From: Philhelius pedissequus
Lineage: Eukaryota > Arthropoda > Insecta > Diptera > Syrphidae
DNA: 64,000 nucleotides
Direction of reading: 5' to 3'
NCBI GenBank assembly: GCA_910595825.1
Contig: OU343162.1
Coordinates: 129,517,634 to 129,581,633, forward strand
Below, piece after piece: positions 60,501 to 64,000 of this stretch. The notes under the pieces are model-generated. The model saw nothing but the letters and a program-made list of their open reading frames with translations. It made no database searches and was not told the DNA's origin. How positions within the stretch are numbered: position 1 is the stretch's first letter; the number at the start of each line of letters is the position of its first letter. Both the position numbers and the translations under genes were made by a program.

Positions 60501-63500
60501 CAGCTCTGTAGAACGTTCCTTCTCAGGTCTTAAAAGCATTAACTTATATGCAAGAAATAACATTCTGGAGATCAATTTACAGCAATTATTTCAATAGAAA
60601 AACCATTTCTTTAATAAAAGCTAAACATATTTGGTACGAGTTAACCAAGTTTTCCTGAAGAAATCTCGGCTAATTGATCTTTTGTACAAGTAAATACTTT
60701 CTTTTTTATCATCTATACTTTAATACAAGAAAATAATTAATTTACTGATACTTAGTATTTAAAACAATAACATGGTATTGAAAAAAGTTATATTAAACCA
60801 AAAAAAAAACACAATAAAAAAGCATAAAAATTATAAATAAATTACAAAACGGAATACGAGTAAAAAAAGACAAATTATTAAAATAAAATAACAAAAAAAA
60901 AATAAAAAACATAAAAAATAGATATGGGATCGATGCTTATCACATCCTCGTCGCCGCCATCGCACAGTGTGACAATTCGCACACTTAGCGGGATTTAATT
61001 AAAAAAACAACATGCATGAATGTAAACAAAAACCAGTTTCTCAGAATTAAATCTGGTAATAAAATGGGGTTGTGATGGTGCTCAACAAAAGCCATACAAA
61101 CAAAAGTTTTCATCAGGTCAACATTTCGATGAAAACCTCTTTAGCATATCTATGGTGCCAATTCAGTTATATTTCTTACAAGAAGAAAATAAAAAGGTGC
61201 TTTTTGGCAAAACCCAGCCCCGTCATCCACCAGATACTGTCGGCCTATAAAATTAAATTTTGCAAAAGAAACGACCGAGTTGGTCAAGTTGGAAGTAGAT
61301 TCAATTCAACAACAAATAAACACTTTACAGCCATTTGAGATAAATAATGACAGCTTTCATATCCGAATTAAACCAATTTTCTTACTTACCATGATCGACG
61401 GAAAAATATGTACTGCTTTATCATCTATAACATCTTCGTCACAAGCCTGCTACATTTGCGCAGCAAAACCATCTGAAATGAACAATTCAGCCAAACTTTC
61501 GGAAAAGGAAGTGGACCAACAAGCAGTGTCCTTTGGGTTAAGTTCGCTACACTCTTGGATCCGGTTTATGGAATGTATCCTACACATCGCTTATAGACTA
61601 GATGTTAAAGTTTGGCAGGTTAGAGATCAACTGAGTAAAGAAAAGGTCAAAGCAAGAAAAAAATGATTCAAGATAGATTTAGAGCTGAAACTGGTTTATT
61701 GATTGATGTGCCTACTCAACAGTCCGGCAACACAAATGATGGCAACACGGCCAGAAGATTTTTCAGAGATGAAGAAAAAACTGCTGAAATTACAGGGATC
61801 GATATTGAAATTGGGTCCGGGTTTGCAATTGACGTAGATGCCTTTGAAACATTTGCAAGAGAAACGAGGGAGCTATATATCAGAAACTATAGCTGGTTTT
61901 ATATGCCAGTAAGTGTTCATAAAGTTTTATTTCATGGGAAACAAATAATTTCCACTTGTATACTCCCAATTGGACAACTTTCGGAGGAAGCTCAAGAAGC
62001 TAGAAACAAGGAAAATCGAAGATTTAGAGAGCTTTTTACTAGGAAAACCTCGAGAGTGGATACAAAAACTGACCTTCTAAATAGGTTGCTAGTATTCTCA
62101 GATCCATTCTTGGTAAGTCTTTGATGCATTCCAAAAAAAAAAAAAGTTTAATTGAACACAAAGTTCTAAAATTGTCGATTTATAACAAAATTTAAAAAAT
62201 TAAAAAATTCCTATCAACTTAAGATTGTAAAAAACACAAAACTAAGAAACGAAAGATAGCCCTGAAGTTTTTGATTCAATTGGTTTTAGTTTAACAATAT
62301 TCATAAAGTTTACAAACTTACCTAATAGAAAAATCCGCCAAACTCCTACAATTTTTTGCAAATTTTTCCTGTAATAATCTTCGCTCGTCTGGCGAAAAAT
62401 TAAACTGCAAACAATTGCTTTGTCGTAACATCACATGAGCCTCTTCCATTAGTTCATAGAACGTATGCGGACTGCTTGTTCTATATCCAGTAGCAATATT
62501 TTCCAAATCATCAACAACAACCGCAACACTTGGAATGGTCAGTTTGTACAAAGTCCATTCATTAATTATATTTTGACCATTACTTCGGGTCATAGCGCCA
62601 CTTAGACTCTTAACACTGCTCCGAGCGTTTCGTTTTTTTGTCTTACCACCAAACTCTTCGACATCACCAAATAGACTGTTACTTATTAAAACTAGACTTT
62701 TTCGAGCAACACAAACAAACTGCACATTTATGAAGGAACACAGTCCAATAACTGATATCGAAGCTTTGATATCAGGACTTGACTCTTCAGGAAACATACT
62801 ACTAACCGTTGGATATTCAAATCGATTGGCAAACAATTTATGTCCAACTCTAGAAGTATGCGTTTCAACAGATTCTGTTGTGATTGCATGAATGACAAAG
62901 TCATTGATATGAACTTTTATAACAGGTGCAGTGAAAGAATAAGTGGCAATTGGTTTTTCGTTATCATTGTACCATTTTCCTAGAAGAAAATACATATAAT
63001 TAATAAATATGTCTCTAAAATAAATCACAAATAGCAAACCTTGAGCACAAAATTGGTAAAGATATCCATCAACACTTGTTGCAATCAAAAGCGAATAGCC
63101 CACACAAAATTGATACATATTTGATTTTAGTGAGCGGGTATTTGAGGGATGATTGTCTTTGATCATGGCATGTCCTAAATTTTCATTGTTTTCATTCTCA
63201 GGCATGCGTTGATAGATTGGTTTGAAATCCATGCATTTTAAAATATCCATTATTCGATGGTTCGGCTCCGTTGATTTCATGCACAGTTGTAATAGTTTTT
63301 TAATGTCATACTGCACAGTAAAATCATCTTTGTTGCTGGTTGAGATTTGCTGGAAAAACATTTAATACAACTTATTGTTATTTTAATACCAGCCGGGTTA
63401 GCTTTATGGATATTTAATACTTAATATAAAAACTGTTTATATTTTTTCATTTAAATATTACTTAAAGAGAACGACAATCGAAATTTTATTTATTACTCAC

Positions 63501-64000
63501 AGCAACATTCATAGCTTTCGCTTCATTGATCAACTTGATTTTGATATCACTAGCACGTGACGGAACTATATTTATATCACGAGTATTTGTATCGTCCTGT
63601 TCCCACTGCGATTTCAAATCCATTTCAAATTCTCGCCCACATGCCGAGTTCACAATACGAGCCACATTAAAATCCACTGGAGTCCCATTAAATCCGATCC
63701 GCGAACAAGTCTCGAGCGAGTCAGTTTCGAAACTATTATTACTCGATGGTCCACCGCTCATCTTACTTAAATGACTAGCATTTGAATTACTATCAGCATC
63801 TTCGTCTGCATCCATTGCTACTATATCGACAATTTTAAAAGCCACTACAAACATTTTGTTGAGGCATGCAATAACATTTTCACAAAGTGAGATCTTCAGC
63901 GGCACAAAGTTTAGACTGACAAAAAATTTGAAAGGCAGAAAATCTACATACGTGAAACGATGTGTTTCATGTGTACACGTCATGTACTCGTACAAATAAA
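54599..64000 (-). CDS. HPS3: Hermansky-Pudlak syndrome 3 protein homologue (BLOC-2 subunit), 5'-partial, 8 exons in window
   Basis: HPS3 is a subunit of BLOC-2, the cytosolic complex that directs cargo to lysosome-related organelles such as pigment granules. Exons (minus strand, 5' to 3'): >64000-63501, 63349-63040, 62979-62322, 56889-56497, 56427-55326, 55263-55087, 55032-54939, 54882-54599 (stop included). All introns are GT-AG and all phases join. Similarity to vertebrate HPS3 runs collinearly. The first exon matches the region after the N-terminal beta-propeller (YLYEYMTCTHETHRF, then PLKISLCENVIACL). The third exon has EWTLYKLTIPS followed by YELMEEAHVMLRQS and ERRLLQEKFAKNCRSLADF, matching human WNLYIVNTISP, HLLSEAHLLVRAA and KAELLEAFKESCGHLGD. 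The fourth continues with GFYKMCNVQLTDIY. About 1,170 residues lie in the window; roughly the first 150-180 codons are missing beyond the edge. The 56890-62321 intron is packed with transposons. AATAAA occurs about 400 bp after the stop (54203-54208). No disabling change was seen. Subunit identity comes from by-eye alignment. Confidence 0.85.
57300..58200 (-). pseudogene. RNase H-bearing LINE fragment inside the long HPS3 intron
   Basis: The minus strand reads CDMEYDNIISQKRTTPLQS, PFIGEVMALVVAFKYAKETI, FPRIYLICCPGHVGFAGNEK and ADSAAREA (RNase H core with the G-x-x-G-NEKAD motif). An upstream RT-end scrap gives LIDNKHPLHEVCYAGWSASK near 58120-58180. Frameshifts and stops separate the parts. 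Same strand as HPS3. Confidence 0.7.
58201..59058. other. HPS3 intron, unassigned
   Basis: A 106-codon plus-strand ORF (58297-58617) has no recognised domain. The rest is AT-rich. Confidence 0.35.
59059..59403. mobile_element. MITE with perfect 22-bp terminal inverted repeats
   Basis: The left end 59059-59080 starts GTTTTTATTTGGCAATCCGG and the right end 59382-59403 is its exact reverse complement over all 22 positions. The 345-bp body shows no coding capacity. Target duplication is not clear. It lies in the long HPS3 intron. Confidence 0.85.
59404..60396. other. HPS3 intron, unassigned
   Basis: Short ORFs at 59730-60248 might be remnants of the hAT or RAG1-like elements to their right, but I see no diagnostic motif. 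Confidence 0.35.
60397..60597 (+). pseudogene. hAT transposase C-terminal dimerisation domain fragment
   Basis: The frame reads DFKNIPKMIDTLEIKGIFSE, IVKLSSLILTIPISSSSVER and SFSGLKSINLYARNNIL. This is the hAT dimerisation domain ('L...L..IP.TSA..ERSFS.LK.IK...RN'). Nothing of the BED finger or catalytic region is readable upstream. It is in the long HPS3 intron, opposite in strand to HPS3. Confidence 0.75.
61030..62124 (+). pseudogene. RAG1/Transib-like transposase pseudogene (core region)
   Basis: The frame starts in NLVIKWGCDGAQQ (first catalytic Asp region; GAT at 61074-61076), matching LTIKEESDGMGD of RAG1, and runs to SISMVPIQL. A one-base slip in a T-run near 61200 shifts the frame to PSSTRYCRPIKLNFAKETTE, IKPIFLLTMIDGKICTALS and CYICAAKPSEMN (CxxC finger-like). 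FGLSSLHSWIRFMECILHIA follows. A second slip in an A-run near 61660 leads to IQDRFRAETGLLIDVP, SGNTNDGNTARRFF, PVSVHKVLFHG and the C-terminal GQLSEEAQEARNKENRRFRE (Glu of the third catalytic site at 61984-61986), ending at LLVFSDPF. The order matches the RAG1 core. The N-terminal domain and terminal repeats were not found. Confidence 0.7.
62980..63039 (-). other. 60-nt frame-neutral HPS3 intron with no stop codon
   Basis: The donor (CTCAAG|GTTTGC) and acceptor (TTTTCTTCTAG|GA) bound exactly 60 nt, and the HPS3 frame stays open through it, adding 20 hydrophobic residues (LLFVIYF...YFLL) if retained. Removal gives a compact protein that fits vertebrate HPS3 better, so I treat it as an intron with a weak donor. 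Confidence 0.65.

Noticed and set aside
60963..60969. CACAGTG heptamer about 100 bp before the RAG1-like core
   Set aside because: It resembles an RSS/Transib terminal heptamer, but the transposase N-terminus should lie upstream of it and no partner end was found, so it is probably chance.

Overview
The window looks like nuclear DNA of a fly (Diptera), probably Brachycera. It is very AT-rich, with sparse genes, short introns in one gene and one very long intron, and many degraded insect transposons. No prokaryotic, viral or CRISPR features were seen. Only two host genes can be supported. The first is a single-exon proneural bHLH gene of the Neurogenin class, the fly tap (target of Poxn) type, at 35355-36479 on the minus strand. 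The second is the 3' three quarters or more of a Hermansky-Pudlak syndrome 3 (HPS3, BLOC-2 subunit) gene. It runs on the minus strand from beyond the right edge down to 54599, in eight exons whose splice sites and phases can be read directly.

The rest is mobile-element territory. From the left: a mariner/Tc1-type pseudo-transposase with an internal deletion (1-820) beside a Helitron-like end (to 1214); scattered copies of a non-autonomous repeat family without proteins (called family T here); a 5'-truncated LINE (13250-15172) inside one T copy; a tRNA-like SINE head (17107-17185); a hairpin MITE (22772-22956); a 1.66 kb element bounded by terminal inverted repeats that contains LINE RNase H sequence (23849-25508), next to a second RT/RNase H LINE fragment (25540-26850); and a PIF/Harbinger relic (30005-31570).

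Right of tap lie further T copies, a LINE scrap (41570-41900), a second mariner pseudogene (43378-44577) and a three-layer nest. In that nest a T copy is split by a Harbinger element with a TTA target duplication (46976-52480), which is itself split by a CR1/Jockey-group LINE with an intact 942-residue EN-RT ORF (49299-52127). Helitron-like sequence follows at 53530-53960.

The 5.4 kb intron of HPS3 (56890-62321) holds a LINE RNase H fragment, a MITE with perfect 22-bp inverted repeats, a hAT dimerisation-domain scrap and a RAG1/Transib-like transposase pseudogene. That pseudogene is the most unusual protein remnant here: the first and last catalytic regions are visible, but the position expected for the second Asp appears to be Trp.

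The two host genes are functionally unrelated (neural fate; lysosome-related organelle biogenesis). Nothing in the window forms a gene cluster or defence-type system. Its main story is layered transposition around two conserved genes.
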